Shown piece by piece: positions 12,801-24,700 of a stretch of DNA of 64,000 nt (positions are counted from its first letter, which is position 1; every line of letters starts with the position of its first letter). The notes under the pieces were generated by a model, which was not told where the DNA came from, did no database searches, and was given only the letters and a program-made list of their open reading frames with translations. Made by a program: the position numbers and the translations under genes. Source of the stretch: Caenorhabditis remanei. Taxonomy: Eukaryota; Nematoda; Chromadorea; Rhabditida; Rhabditidae. The stretch lies in NCBI RefSeq assembly GCF_010183535.1, contig NC_071331.1, positions 12,896,001-12,960,000 of the forward strand, given 5' to 3'.

Positions 12801-14470
12801 CTCGCCAATTTGCTGTTGGAATTGTTCAACAGCTGCCTCTCTGGAACATTTTTGTTTGTGTTTCAGCATTAACTTGAGAATTCTATTTGAATTTGGTCGG
12901 GATCGCGAGTTACTTAGAACAAATATGTCAAATTTTTTGGAATGGCTTGAGCTGAGAATATATTTATGTATTTCTTGATAAAAAACGATTTCATTCGCTA
13001 ATACGCTTTGAAATACGTTAGGTTGAAATGTTGTCATTATGTGTACGGTAGGATTCTGTCATTTTCACACTTTCGGGTTGCTACCAGTACGATTTCCATT
13101 AAATCTTTCTTTTAAATACACGAAAAGTTTATCAGGGAATCTACTTCTTTTTTTCGGAGAACTTGAATGGATCGAAGTTTCTCTGCAATTTGGAATACGA
13201 TCGCAAAGCCTCTCACAACTTCCGATATAAACAAATTAGGATAAAAACCATTCAACCATATCATTTGAATACACAAATTCAACTCACTTGGAATACAATC
13301 CCATCGGCGAGTTGTACTGAAGATGTACAGTTTGTGGCATTTCCGGTTCGGGTAACGGGACGTCGAGATCCTCTTCGTCTTCAAACGATGACCAGAATGT
13401 TAGTGGAACTACCTGAAATCAAATATTTTCAAAGAAAACTCTAAAAGAAAGAGTTGAATTGTTTGAATTTGTAACGGAAGACTTCACGAAACAGAGAACA
13501 AGTTAAACAAGTTTTTATCTTTCTGAAAACAATTTGATGATAATGTTAAAGTTAGGCAAGGATGAACAATACAACAGTATAGCACTTGAATAAAAAGATT
13601 TCAAAAAGTTCAAAAACTTTTTTACTACTCGAATTTCAGGTCAAAAACCTTGTTGATTTTCGTCTGACCCTCCGGGCGAAAAGGGACTCTAAGAAGAAGA
13701 AAATGATAAGAAAAGAATCAGAAGAAAAGTAAAAAGAGGTTGATTTTTGAGTGGGCTCAAGACCTCTCTTGTCTCAGTGTTAACGTATCAACTCATTGGA
13801 GAATGTGCCAGGGCGCTCCTGCCAAGATGATGCCTCTTCTCGGCGCCTGGCAGCAGTATTCTTATGAAAGATAATGGATAATGAAGAGGTTCAGAGAAAA
13901 GATTCCATGCTGTGTCTTACACATTTTTTGAAAGAAAAGAAGCTTCGGAAAGAAGAAGACAACAACGAGGGAAAGAGAAAAAAAAGGTGATGAGCGGATA
14001 GATGCTAACTTTCTTTCGAAAGTATTAATTGATGGGAAAAAGAAAAAAGAAGAGAGTTCTATGAGAGAAAGAACCTCAAAGAGACCTCAAGTATCTCATT
14101 TGAAAGGTATTAAAATAGAGGGGTCAGATGGAAGGTAGATGTTTGAAAAACGTAACTGATAAGACCAAGATGGGATTTAAATGTATTATGCAAAGAACAA
14201 TATTCATTGTTTCAACAGCACTATAATTAAAATCTTCCGGTATATGAAAACTGATTTTTCGTCTATAGAAACAAAAATATATCTTACCCTTGGACACTTG
14301 ATTCTCTGATGAAGTTTCGGTCCACCCGGAGTAGGTTTCGAGTATGAAAACGGCTGGGAACGAATCGAAGTAGGAGATGTTGTGTTTTGAATATCATCGA
14401 TTGTTGATTGAGGCATCGAGAAGAGTGGGGCTATTGCTTGTGGGACACAGACTCCACCGACTTCTGTCAT
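6836..14470 (-). CDS. Zasp-like motif (ZM) protein with long low-complexity tail, probable muscle/cytoskeletal scaffold
   Basis: Exons from 5' to 3': 14470-14288, 13412-13288, 12840-12729, 12542-11922, 11837-11556, (11507-11370), 11066-10956, 10704-10615, 10440-10336, 10143-10065, 9771-9434, 8952-8821, 8648-8589, 8386-8273, 8172-8086, 8043-7867, 7742-7584, 7496-7251 and 7045-6836. Phases agree and give 1076 residues without the bracketed exon. The ATG follows TTTTCAG (trans-splice type). Residues 89-102 (TVHLQYNSPMGLYS) match the ZM motif of ALP/ZASP/Cypher proteins, which binds alpha-actinin at Z-discs and worm dense bodies. No PDZ or LIM domain is present. Residues about 104-440 are charged; the rest is rich in Ser, Thr, Gln, Asn and Tyr with SYHTE-type repeats. 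Most exons are phase 0 at both ends, so exon skipping would keep the frame. A sarcomeric role is inferred from the ZM motif only. Confidence 0.85.
11361..11507 (-). other. possible cassette or alternative terminal exon of the ZM gene
   Basis: The open minus-strand frame (begins VNIRTLLNDDALRARK) contains SPYWAGRSEQKHEAWQGR. This resembles EPNWRRNVDQRRLAWERR in the following exon at 11066-10956, so it is very likely coding. As an internal exon it would end at 11370 with donor GTGCCA; otherwise it ends at a stop at 11361. The acceptor is poor (TAAAAAG instead of TTTCAG), and an ATG lies 12 nt upstream, so it may instead be an alternative start. If exon 5 reads on, it stops after a dozen codons (EVINHFRLFRF), giving a short isoform. 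Confidence 0.5.
13806..13852. repeat. short GC-rich hairpin in intron 1 of the ZM gene
   Basis: TGCCAGGGCGC at 13806-13816 can pair with GGCGCCTGGCA at 13842-13852, with one bulged G and a 25-nt loop. It stands out in AT-rich intron sequence. It is too short to be a typical microRNA precursor. Confidence 0.5.
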
Positions 14471-17185
14471 TTTCTGAAAATAATTATTCAATCTTTCTAT
14501 CAAACATGGGAGTGTAAACAGAAGATGTTTTAAAAACTATCTGAAACTGGAAAAATGTCAAAAATTGGTTCGTTGGTAATTTTCTGGGTTCACAAATAAT
14601 ATGGAACAAATGAATTTATTTTGCATAATCTGAAAATGGAAAGATGTTTTGGAAATTTTAGAAGCCATAAATTCACTGGTTGAAACAGAACTCCCAACGT
14701 TTAGATTCTCATTTTTTCCTTCAGTTCCGTACCTTTGTTGTCAAGTTTATTTTTGTTTTCATTTTCATCTCACTTCTGTATTTTGATCAACAGACACTGG
14801 GTAACCCGATATTCACACTTCTAAGTTATAGTTATTGAGGGAGGATAGAAAAATAAAAGATAGGAAATTCTTGAAAAGACATCGATCATTTCTTTTATGA
14901 CTCAGTGATACAAGGTGATTGAAACGGTAATATTTTTCCAAAAATAAAGAAACAAAAGCTTGAAGGATCGAAGAGCATTTGTACGCTGAATCTAGATTAA
15001 TATTTCAAGAACTATAAAGAATAAATTTTTTATAATAAATGACTGTTGCCGATGATCATGCTTTTCGTCAAAAAATATGACTAGAAACGCTATTGATTCA
15101 CTAAATGATAACATAACTTGATTCCGTACATAGCCAGAGCCGTCCATTCGAATTGAATGAAACGGCGTTTTGTACAGTGAGATAAATTATTTTTTGAGGC
15201 GGTGGAAAAAAGGCGTTGATTTTTTATAACCTTCCAAATAAATCAGCTTACCAAACATCAAATTATGTTCTACTGAAGTTCTAAACATGTAGTTTTATGT
15301 TCTTCAGTTACAAATAACACATACCTAATGAGCTTAAAGAAACAGTAGATATTTGTTTCGAAATACGGAATAACTAAAACTGAGTTTAAAACCTCTGCAT
15401 GAAATACATTACCGTACACCCCAAAAGTTTCTCAATATCTAACGCCAAGGGGGGTATTCGCTTTTCGAAGTCGGAAAAATGGAACTGTGACGAAATGGAA
15501 CTGAGAGAAAACGGAACTGCTTCAATTTGGAACTAGGTAAAATAGAACTTGGAAAAATGGAACTGTAGGATCAAGATGAGAGTCGTTGTTACTTTAAACT
15601 CCATTCAATCCAGGTTTTCAAAGAAAAAGAACTAAAAAACCACAAGAAAACTATAGAAGTGTAGATAGAAGGACGGACTCCTGGAAAAACGAACTCTTCT
15701 TTGCTCTTTTTTCTTCCTCCTCTCCCCTTTCTCATGCCACTTGTCAACTCATTTACACTAAAAACCGATGTTGTATATCCTTTCCACAAAAACTTGACCG
15801 CTGTCCGTTTCTCTGTGTCTCTTCGTCTCACACACTATTTCTCTCAACCTCACAGAGCCTCCAATTGATATTTACAACCTCAACAAAGATCCACAGTAGT
15901 CGGAGCAAGAACTCGTCGAAATCACGTTGGATGGTCTGAAAAGGGGAAAAGAAAACAAGTGAAAACTAAATGGAAATCCGTGAGAAAAAGACGGCGAAAT
16001 GGGTGAAAAATGCAAAGTTTGTTTATAAGTTGTCTCAATTTTAACCCTACTGGAACGCACTAATCTAGGCGCCTCCGGCTATTTCATTTCTCGTTTTTCT
16101 CTTCGTTTTTTCACTTTGTGACGTAGACCTTCATTCTCTTTTTCTGCTCTTTTCCAACTGCTTCTGCTCCAGAATAAGCTGTAATTATTTCCCTTTTTTG
16201 ATGATGAGCTTATGAATGCTTCTGAAGAGACTCCGTGTGTGCTCATTTCACATTTTTCATCAATTTTTTATTGGTGTTTCCCCATTTTTCTAGTACTCTC
16301 TGTTACCACACTCAATTTTTGTGTTGTCTTCTGAATATTTGAGTATGAATTTTGCCTTCTTATCAAAATTAATGAAGTCGGTTTGGTCAAGAATTGGGGT
16401 ATCGTAAGACAAGGAAGTGAAGAAAAGGGGCGGAGCATGGAGAATAAAGAGACATGAATGGGGTTTTGCAATTCTTGCATGAGGTCTTTAACATTGGAAG
16501 GCTCGGGGTTTTCTGAAGCCTGAAAGGAGAGAAGATTTCCAAAAAGGGACCGTCTCAGAACTGTTTTGTGATCTACAGGATATCCCTGCTATAAGAAATT
16601 CTGAAAATTGTAAAACCTGATAGATTGTTTTTGGGCAAGCACAGAATAATATGTTTCACAGTGTTTTGAAGTTTGGTAACTTGAAAAGCGATCAGTTTTC
16701 TGTTAACGAAACGTAGGTAATTTTGAGAAGTTTTTCACTGAAAACTCAAGTTCAGTTTCATGTAATTCATGTAATTTTCTTTTTTCTTTTTTTTCAAACA
16801 AACCAATATTTTTCTTCACCAGTAGTTCTTTTTATTTTCAGCGTATCCTTCGTACCGTACACTTTTATTTTCGTCTCGCTCGAAATTCGGAATAACTGCC
16901 TAGTTACGTCAAACATAAAAACTTCCCAAGAGACGATTCAGATACATGTTTTTATTCTTTTACGAGAATACACATACTCGCTTTTCTGTGGTGTATGTGC
17001 ATTTTTAGAATATTTTCTGTTTCTAAGTAGTAAAAAAGCTAAAATACGCAAGACTATGAATTCTTCTGACGATAAAGCCCTGTCTCAAAAGTTACTGCAA
17101 TTCTCCAGCAATTCTCCTGTTTTTTGAGTATCATTTACTACGTGCAGAGGGAAATTCTATTATTATCAGCATTTAAAAAATACAT
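14471..17185. other. intergenic region upstream of the ZM gene
   Basis: AT-rich, with scattered polypyrimidine tracts and no supportable gene on either strand. The promoter of the minus-strand ZM gene should lie just above 14470. A short GGAACT-type repeat sits at 15478-15567. Open frames here are short or of low complexity. Confidence 0.6.
15478..15567. repeat. short tandem repeat of (A)ATGGAACTG-like units
   Basis: About six imperfect copies of GGAACT(G), spaced roughly 15-20 bp apart and mostly preceded by A-rich sequence. No coding or structural role is apparent. Confidence 0.6.
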
Positions 17186-17853
17186 GGCTCTATTACAGTT
17201 TAGATGTCCTTTGAAAACTTGAACGTCCCAAAAAACACTTAGACGTCCCTTAAAACACTTAGACGTCCCTTGAAACACTTAGACGTCCTTTCGGATCCCA
17301 AATATGTTCAAAAATGTTTAAACGTCCCAAAAAACATTTAGACGTCCCAAAAAACATTTAGACGTCCCAAAAAATGTTTAGACGTCCCATTAAATATTAA
17401 GACGTCCCTTGAAGTCTGAAAATTTGGTTTTAAATAATTAGACGTCCCAAAAAACATTTAGACGTCCCAAAAAACATTTAAACGTCCCAAAAAATATTTA
17501 GACGTCCCTTCAACACTAAAAGCCACTGAAAGTGTTCAAGGGACGTCTAAACATTTTTTGGGACGTTTAAATGTTTTTTGGGACGTCTAAATGTTTTTTG
17601 GGACGTTTAAACATTTTTTGGGACGTCTAAATCTTCAGAACTATATATTGGGTTTTCAAGGGACGTCTAAACATTTTATGGGACGTTTAAACGTTTTTTG
17701 GGACGTCTAAACTTTTGAAAGGACGTTTTAAAAAAAATTAGAGTTTGAAAGGACGTTTAAGTGTTTCAAGGGACGTCTAAGTGTTTTAAGGGACGTTTGA
17801 GTGTTTTTTGGGACGTTTCAGTTTTTAAAGGACATCTAAACTGTAATAGAGCC
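17186..17853. mobile_element. 668-bp foldback/MITE-type transposon with 8-bp target duplication
   Basis: The two ends are perfect inverted repeats of 24 bp (start GGCTCTATTACAG; end CTGTAATAGAGCC). They are flanked by identical 8-bp direct repeats AAATACAT (17178-17185 and 17854-17861), the mark of a transposition event. Each arm is itself an array of about 20-bp units: GACGTCCCAAAAAACATTTA variants in the left arm and their reverse complement in the right arm, meeting near 17515-17530. The whole element can fold into one long hairpin. It encodes nothing, so it must move by a transposase supplied elsewhere. An 8-bp target duplication is typical of hAT-type transposases. Confidence 0.93.
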
Positions 17854-17861
17854 AAATACAT

Positions 17862-18634
17862 TAACAATTCTGAAGCCTACTGTAGCATCCCATTTCGAAA
17901 TGCAAATTCCAAATCTCGAAAATGTCAAAATTATACAGCAGGGCGTTTCAATCAAAATCATAATCCTTGAAAATACCTTCAATCATATTTTCTGCATTCA
18001 CAAAACCAATAAAAATGAGAATGCACTTATTCTCTTCAATCCTTCGTTTTTTTCCTTCTCCTTTCTCATCTGATTTTGACATTCCCCACATCTCTATTTC
18101 TATTTTCTACATCCACTTTTATATTTTCTCCTTCTTTTTCCTATTTTTCCATATTCTCTTCTTCATCATCTTCTTGTTTGGAGCAACAGTTGCCCACTTC
18201 CTGTTCATATTACTTAGGGAACATAAAACAAGAAAAAAGAGAGGAGAAACTAGAAGAAATACATAAAAATGAAAAGTGAGAGATAATAAAATTTTGGTTA
18301 TGAGGAGAGATGGAGAACCTACTTTTTACTAGAGTCTGGATACTCATTCCATTATTTTTTCAGTAGTTTTTGATAGAATCTCTCAATTTTTTGGAGGTTT
18401 TTGAGGTGGTCGTTCACATAAAACACTCAAGAAAGCACTAATTTTTATTAGAATTTATTCGAAAAACCAGATTCATCAAAGAGGAAGACTATTAGTTCTA
18501 AATGAATATCAGAATGACTTTACTTTGACAACTTATAATGAAGTGTTTACTGTTTCTGAGTCTTTTTAAATTCCTCTATCCTTTCACATTTTCGCGCTTA
18601 CTGCTTTTTCTTGCCTAATCAGTTTCAAATTCAG
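17862..18634. other. intergenic region upstream of the cotransporter
   Basis: T-rich sequence between the foldback element and the first cotransporter exon. No gene supported; probably promoter sequence of the most distal cotransporter isoform. Confidence 0.5.
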
Positions 18635-18707
18635 ATGTCTTCGGATCCACGTCACACCTTCCTCTACGTGAATCCGAACAACGAGGCAATCAGACTGTTG
18701 GATATTG
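18635..18707 (+). other. kcc alternative first coding exon 1
   Basis: The ATG directly follows AAATTCAG, a trans-splice-type site. It encodes 24 residues starting [19 protein letters not shown] and ends in phase 1 at a GTTAGT donor. Its single leftover G joins AT of exon 35711 to make Asp. It shows no kinase docking motif. It is the most distal start, about 17 kb from the shared exon. Confidence 0.8.
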
Positions 18708-21700
18708 GTTAGTAGATTTTTTTTTCAGTTTCAGGAAAATGTTAAAAAACGCATCTTACTTAAAGTTATTAGTGTTTTATTGGAACAACGAGAAAATATG
18801 ATTTTTCTGCATAAAGTTCGTGAAAACGTACTTACCTTCGAACTCATCTTGGAGCCACCGACAGGTTCTTAGGAGTCGAAATTTTCCGATATCGGCGACC
18901 AAACAACGATGTGGCTTCAAGCATGAAATGTATTATGCCAAGAATTTCTGAGTTTTCCAAGCTGGGAAAGGTCAAAAGTTCTTCAACCGACAAGACATAT
19001 TTCCACAGAGATATTACCACTCTCAGAGGTATTACCGTCACATCCAAAAGATTTTCTTTTGATTCCAGTAGCGGTAGTTTCGTTCGGGTTACTGTAGAAC
19101 GAGTTGATCCAAACTGGTATTCTCTGAAATATGGTATTATAAATTCCCAGTCTGCCGCCGGGGGTGTTAAAGGCGCATGGAATTTGTTCGTATGGGTCTT
19201 GTAGTTAAAATGGGTGAAAAAAACATTTTTAATACGGTTTTCATGCTTTCAACTACATGACCCATCTGAACAAATTCCACGCGCAGTTAACACTCCTGAC
19301 AGCAGACTGTGAAGTGAGAAAACCAAACGAAACTTCCTTTAGAACACTTCATTTTAACAATTTTCTGTTTTCTGTTCATTCTAGTTTTGTCTGAAACAGA
19401 AAACAATACATCTTGAATATCTGAAAGCACTTGAAAGGAGCTCTTCTCACAACTTTTTTCATCGTTGTTCTCCTACTTGTTTCCTCGTTTTTTCTCATTC
19501 TTCTAGACCTTCTGAACGACAACGACGACTTCTTCTTCTTCTGCATCTTCTTCTTTGTCCCTGTCGTCAAATTTTTATGTTTTCCACGGATTTTACGGCT
19601 TTCTTTTTTCTTTTTCCTCCCCTTGTTCGGTTTTAAGTAGAAGAAAGTAAGGAGAGCGAAACGAATCTTTGTGCCTTCTGCTTTTTTTCTTCTGAATTCT
19701 CTCATTTTGTGGCGGAGCAATCTTCTGTCGGAGGTGGTTCCTATTGTCTTCTAACTGTTGAATTGCCCTATTTTCTTTTCCTCAATCAGTCTACAACTTA
19801 TTTCTGATTCCGGATGCACATAATGACGGCAGCGGAGAAGAAAAAGAAAGGTAGGAATTGAGTATTTTTGTCAAAAAATGGAATTAACTGGGATGACGGG
19901 TCTATCGTATGATTCAAGATTCGAAAGGAAACGAGCAGTTTTCATAGTCCTTTCCATCTACAGTTAGAACGAAATTTAGCCGTTTCAACCTATTTTTGAA
20001 TAATTCTTCACACTTTTACTCCTATTCTGGTCAAGAATTCGTTAGCGAAATGAAATAATTAGGACTGCAGTTTTTCAGTGACCATTTTATAGTCATGTGT
20101 CTCATCGCTCTGAAAATCTTTTAGGGTGCTCATACACATTTCTAGAACAATATACCGAATAACTCTCACGAACGCGATACACGTTTTAGTTGTTGTTGGG
20201 ACTAATGAATTTCCAGCTACTCCAAGCTTGGTTTAGGGCCTTTATTTCCGTTGGAGACTATTATTCTTCTAAATGATTCTTCTCTACAGTTTCATTCTTG
20301 ACAAGCTCATTCTGTTGCCACTTCGAAAAATTCAGATAACTGTTCCACTCTTTTGAAACAATGAAGAAAACAAATGTAATGTTTCAAAATTATTGTTTTT
20401 CTTTACAAATATTTTTAGACAGTTCTTCTTCTTCCCATCGTTTTATCACAGAATGTTCTGAAATCGGGTAAATGCATGAGGTTACGTATATTTACAGTAA
20501 ATATTATAGAGGGATATTCTGAAAATGAGCAACTTTCCCTCTCATCACCATTTCAAATTCGTTTGAAGAGCAATATCTCCCAGATTTTGTTACTGACTAT
20601 ACATTTTCCACCTCTGATGTATCTATTACTTGTTCTGGTTTTCTGTACCAACAATGAAAATATCTTCTGCAGTGATAGTGAAAATCAGTTCCTTACTCAT
20701 ATTGATAAGGTGAAAAATAGACAACCAGCCAACAAATTCTCCAATAACCATTTCTCAAAAAACTACCCATTTAAACAGGAAACATGCTTCATTGCATTCG
20801 TTTACCAAAACTTCTTGAACTTTTCGAAAACTCACACATTTTTTTCTCTAATTCTTTTATGAAATCATGAGACCAAAAAATACCTGCAAAACCACTTGAA
20901 ATGGGTGTCCTTTTTCTTCCGGAAATCTACCAGCACCACCTTTTTGAGTTCCCTCTTTCTCTCTTTTTATGTCCGTTTCTATAAACATTCTTCTTTTTTC
21001 TTTTGGTCTTTCTTGAATTGTCTGTCTCCGCCCTAATCCCCTGTTTCTCTACATTTTCCACCTTTTTCAACTGCCACACACACCAAACCACGCACCCATT
21101 TCTCTTTTTTCTATTCTTTTCTTGAGTTTCAAAGATTTTTTGGAAGAGACAGAGAGAATGCTCCGTGAGCTATGAAGACTAGACGAAGAAAAGAAGAAAA
21201 AAGAAGAAACTATGAATATTATTGATATGTTATCAGGTACGTTTACTGTTTTCTGAAATTCTTTTGGGGGATGGTTTCAGCACTTTTCTATTGTCTGAAA
21301 ACAATTTATCTCAGACAATCCCAGAAGACTTTTGTACGATTTCAGTATTTCTAGAAAACACAGAATTGTTTTGAGTATCACGCCTTGATAAGTTGTTTAA
21401 AAGAGCGGATTTTCTGACGTTTTAAACCGAAAAAGAGGTTATCATGCTCGAGAATCCATTAGTTGTGAGTATAATGTTGTAGAGATGTTCAGCCTATTTT
21501 TTACAGTTTCAGAATATCAATTTTAAACTTCAAGACACAGAATTTGTTTAATGGGACTAGAATTGGTTTACTCATTGTGAAACGCAAAGAGAATGGTTCT
21601 TTGCATAGGGAGATTCATTCACACCTGAACACTCTTGATTTCTTTTTCCTCCTTGAATTTTCAAGACGTGTTAGATGTGTAACAATTATGGAAATCCTCC

Positions 21701-24700
21701 TGGTTGTAACCTCTATCGGCAAATCATAGCTCGTCGTTGGGTAGTACAAAAAGATGAGCTACACTGATCCCCACTTCAAGACTACCCCCTCACAGAGTTT
21801 TGGTCAAGCCTTCTCAAATTAACTTCGAAACTAACTCATCTAACTAATAAACCAATTTTGGAACGGCAACTATACAGCTCTTTCAACTCATCGTTGTTTT
21901 GTTTTGTTTCCAAAACAAACTAATTCATCATTCGACTCCATTCACTCAATGAATTTTTCATTAAAAACATAATAATTTGTCACCGATCCCTTCTTCTTCC
22001 TTCTCCAGTCTAGCTCTTTTTCAATTAGATCTTCTTCTCTATTTCCAAAGTTAAAAACATTTCAAAAACAAGTTTTTTCTTTCAAAAAAGTTGATATTTG
22101 AAGTATATTTCCGGTTGAGCTTTCACTTTCTATTCACGCTTGAACGCTCTCAAAAAACGTGGGCTCAAGAACTGAAAAAGGTGGGCTTTTGGAATGAAAT
22201 TTGACCCCCCAGATCACCTTTTTCGGGTGGAAAAGGATACTTGCAGAAAAAAAACGTAAGAGAGGGAAAGAGAGAATAAAAACAAGGCAATAAAAGTATG
22301 TATCTGGATTGGAAAACGTACAAACATAGACATATTATATTTGTTTTTCATTTCGCCGGCTGGAATTTTAATCAAAACTCTTCAAGTATTGAAGGAGCTC
22401 GCTCACGGTGAGACCAAATTGCCTTTTCGGTGACACGAGAAACTTTTCTTCAGATATCTTTAATCAAGAGGATATGGGGTTTGATTTTCATCTTTTTCTG
22501 TTTCATAGACATGTCTTTAGAACAGTTTCGTATGGTTTTCGAACGCAGCTATGGCAATTTTCCGTCCAGTCCCAGAAAACAGTTAATTATTTTTATGTGC
22601 AGTAATCATTTTGAGAACTCTTGGTATTTATGAATGGTAGATTTGTAGAAATGACCTTCTTTATGTGTTATCATAACAGTAACCTGAGAAAATCACACCA
22701 GTAATCTGAAAAATAGATATCTTCACTTGTTGAAACTCTTAAATTATCTCAACTCATTGAATAAACTTCAAATTTCAAACAAAACCAATCAATTCACTAT
22801 TACCAATTCATTGTTATTTCACTTAACCTATACTCTTAAAACATTAAAAAAAATGAGAGGACTCCTTCCCGATTCTGGGTTTAAGATTTAGTCGTTGACT
22901 AGTTTCAATGATAAAGCGAGATTCTCGGGTTGTAATTCGGATATCTACTAAATTGAAAACTTTTTCAACCTCAACTTTTCTAAGAGAAACGATTTTCCTT
23001 CATACCATTTTTGCAACTTCAATGAGTTCTGACAAGACAATCACTGACCGTGAATACCTGTTGTATAATAGCACCCCTATCAGACTTTCGAAATGACAAT
23101 TCCTTCATTTTCTCAGAGGATTTCCTCCTTCTCATAGAAAATTTTAATTTCAAAATGGGAACGTTTCCAATATACTATCTGTTTTTGCATATAATCTTGA
23201 AGCGCTTCAGAATAATAAAACTCTGATTCTGATTCAATAACAGGAGACCTTTCGATTACAGTTTTTATGAATCAGAGTGACGCAACATCAGAGCTCAAAA
23301 ATCTGGGGGAAGTTACGGTTTCCGTACCTTCCATCAATTCAATTTGTTTCAATAGTATTTGTGTTTTCAGAGAGTTTCCTTCTCCTTCAAGTTATCAAAT
23401 CATAGCTCATCTCTGTCCCACGTCTTCTTCGTTTTTCTCTTTTTTCCTTCTGTGAATTCCCCGGAGACATTTCTACTTCTGTCCAAAAATATTTCACTTT
23501 CTTTGCTGTCCTCACTCTCAAGGACCAAACCAAAAATCACAAGAAGTGAATCTTTTCTCACTTCTTTTTTCTCTCGTTTTTTTCTTTTTTTCACTTTTGT
23601 CCTTCAATATTTCCCCCCACGTGGAGCATGAAGGATATTTGAAAATTGAAGATAATTTGACAAATTGAGATGAATTTTCCTCTCTTTGCTTTGATCCTTT
23701 TCTTCATTTCTTTTTTTCTCTCTGGCTCTCTTCGATATCTTTTTGTTGTGACGGACCATTAGACCATTGTTTTTAAACAACACATTTCTCTAGGTTTTCT
23801 CTGAATTCTCTTGTTTTTCAGTTCTATTTTTAGAAATAACTTACCTCTGATCTATGTGATAAGATGAATCAGGGAGCCTGTTAGTATGAAGGGATACTGT
23901 CAGTAGACAGTGTATGATAAAAGCCTCAACCAGATAATATTTCCAAATGATTCCTAATATTATCAATCATAACCGTTTTCGCTTTGAGCTGGTCTATGAT
24001 ACCTTGACTTCATCGTAATTACAGTTTCATAGTGTCAGTAAAAATTCTGATTTTCGGTTAACTGTATTCTCTTCTCTTTTAACATGTCTTCAAAATTTTC
24101 GACCAGGCGGATTATTTCATTTAATACCAACTATTTTGTAAGTAAAACTATGTTCGTAGACTATTTTACTGCTCCATCTTGCCTATATGAATCAATATTT
24201 CCCGGATCAATCACTTAGTTTTTCTTTCTGATAATCTCTCAGTTAAACTTCAATAAAGTTGAGATTTCTGTTTTACTGTCACCTAATATGGTTCTTCAAT
24301 ATATCGGTACGCTGATCCTGCTTTCACGCTATGTTAAAACTGCTATCACATAATATCACTATAAATATAATCTGTTTTCTGTAGGGCTGGACCATAATGG
24401 TCAGGGTTACAACTAACCGTAGTCCGTGCTAGTCTGAAACTGGTCCCAGTTTCTCTACATCTCAGACTTGGCTGATTGTAAAACCCAATAAAAAACTCCA
24501 GTAATCAAAGTTTCCGCAAGTCAATGGACTTTTAGCTATTTCTTGGTTGTACAAGAAAAATAGTTTTTTTTTTTCAGTTTACCACACAACTCGGGTTTTG
24601 CTTTTTTTTTTTAGAATTCCCCTTCTGCAAAGTTTCATTCCATCTCCCCCTACCTCTTCTCAACTCTTTCTTTTCCCCAACCTTCATTGACACATTCCGG

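Noticed and set aside
13806..13852. MicroRNA precursor
   Set aside because: The paired stem is only about 10-11 bp, too short for a microRNA hairpin.
16723..17127. 134-residue plus-strand frame
   Set aside because: Phe/Ser/Ile-rich translation of polypyrimidine intergenic DNA, with no family resemblance.
17186..17853. CRISPR-like array
   Set aside because: Repeats of about 20 bp lack unique spacers, are mirrored about a centre, and lie in a nuclear animal genome with transposon ends and target duplications.
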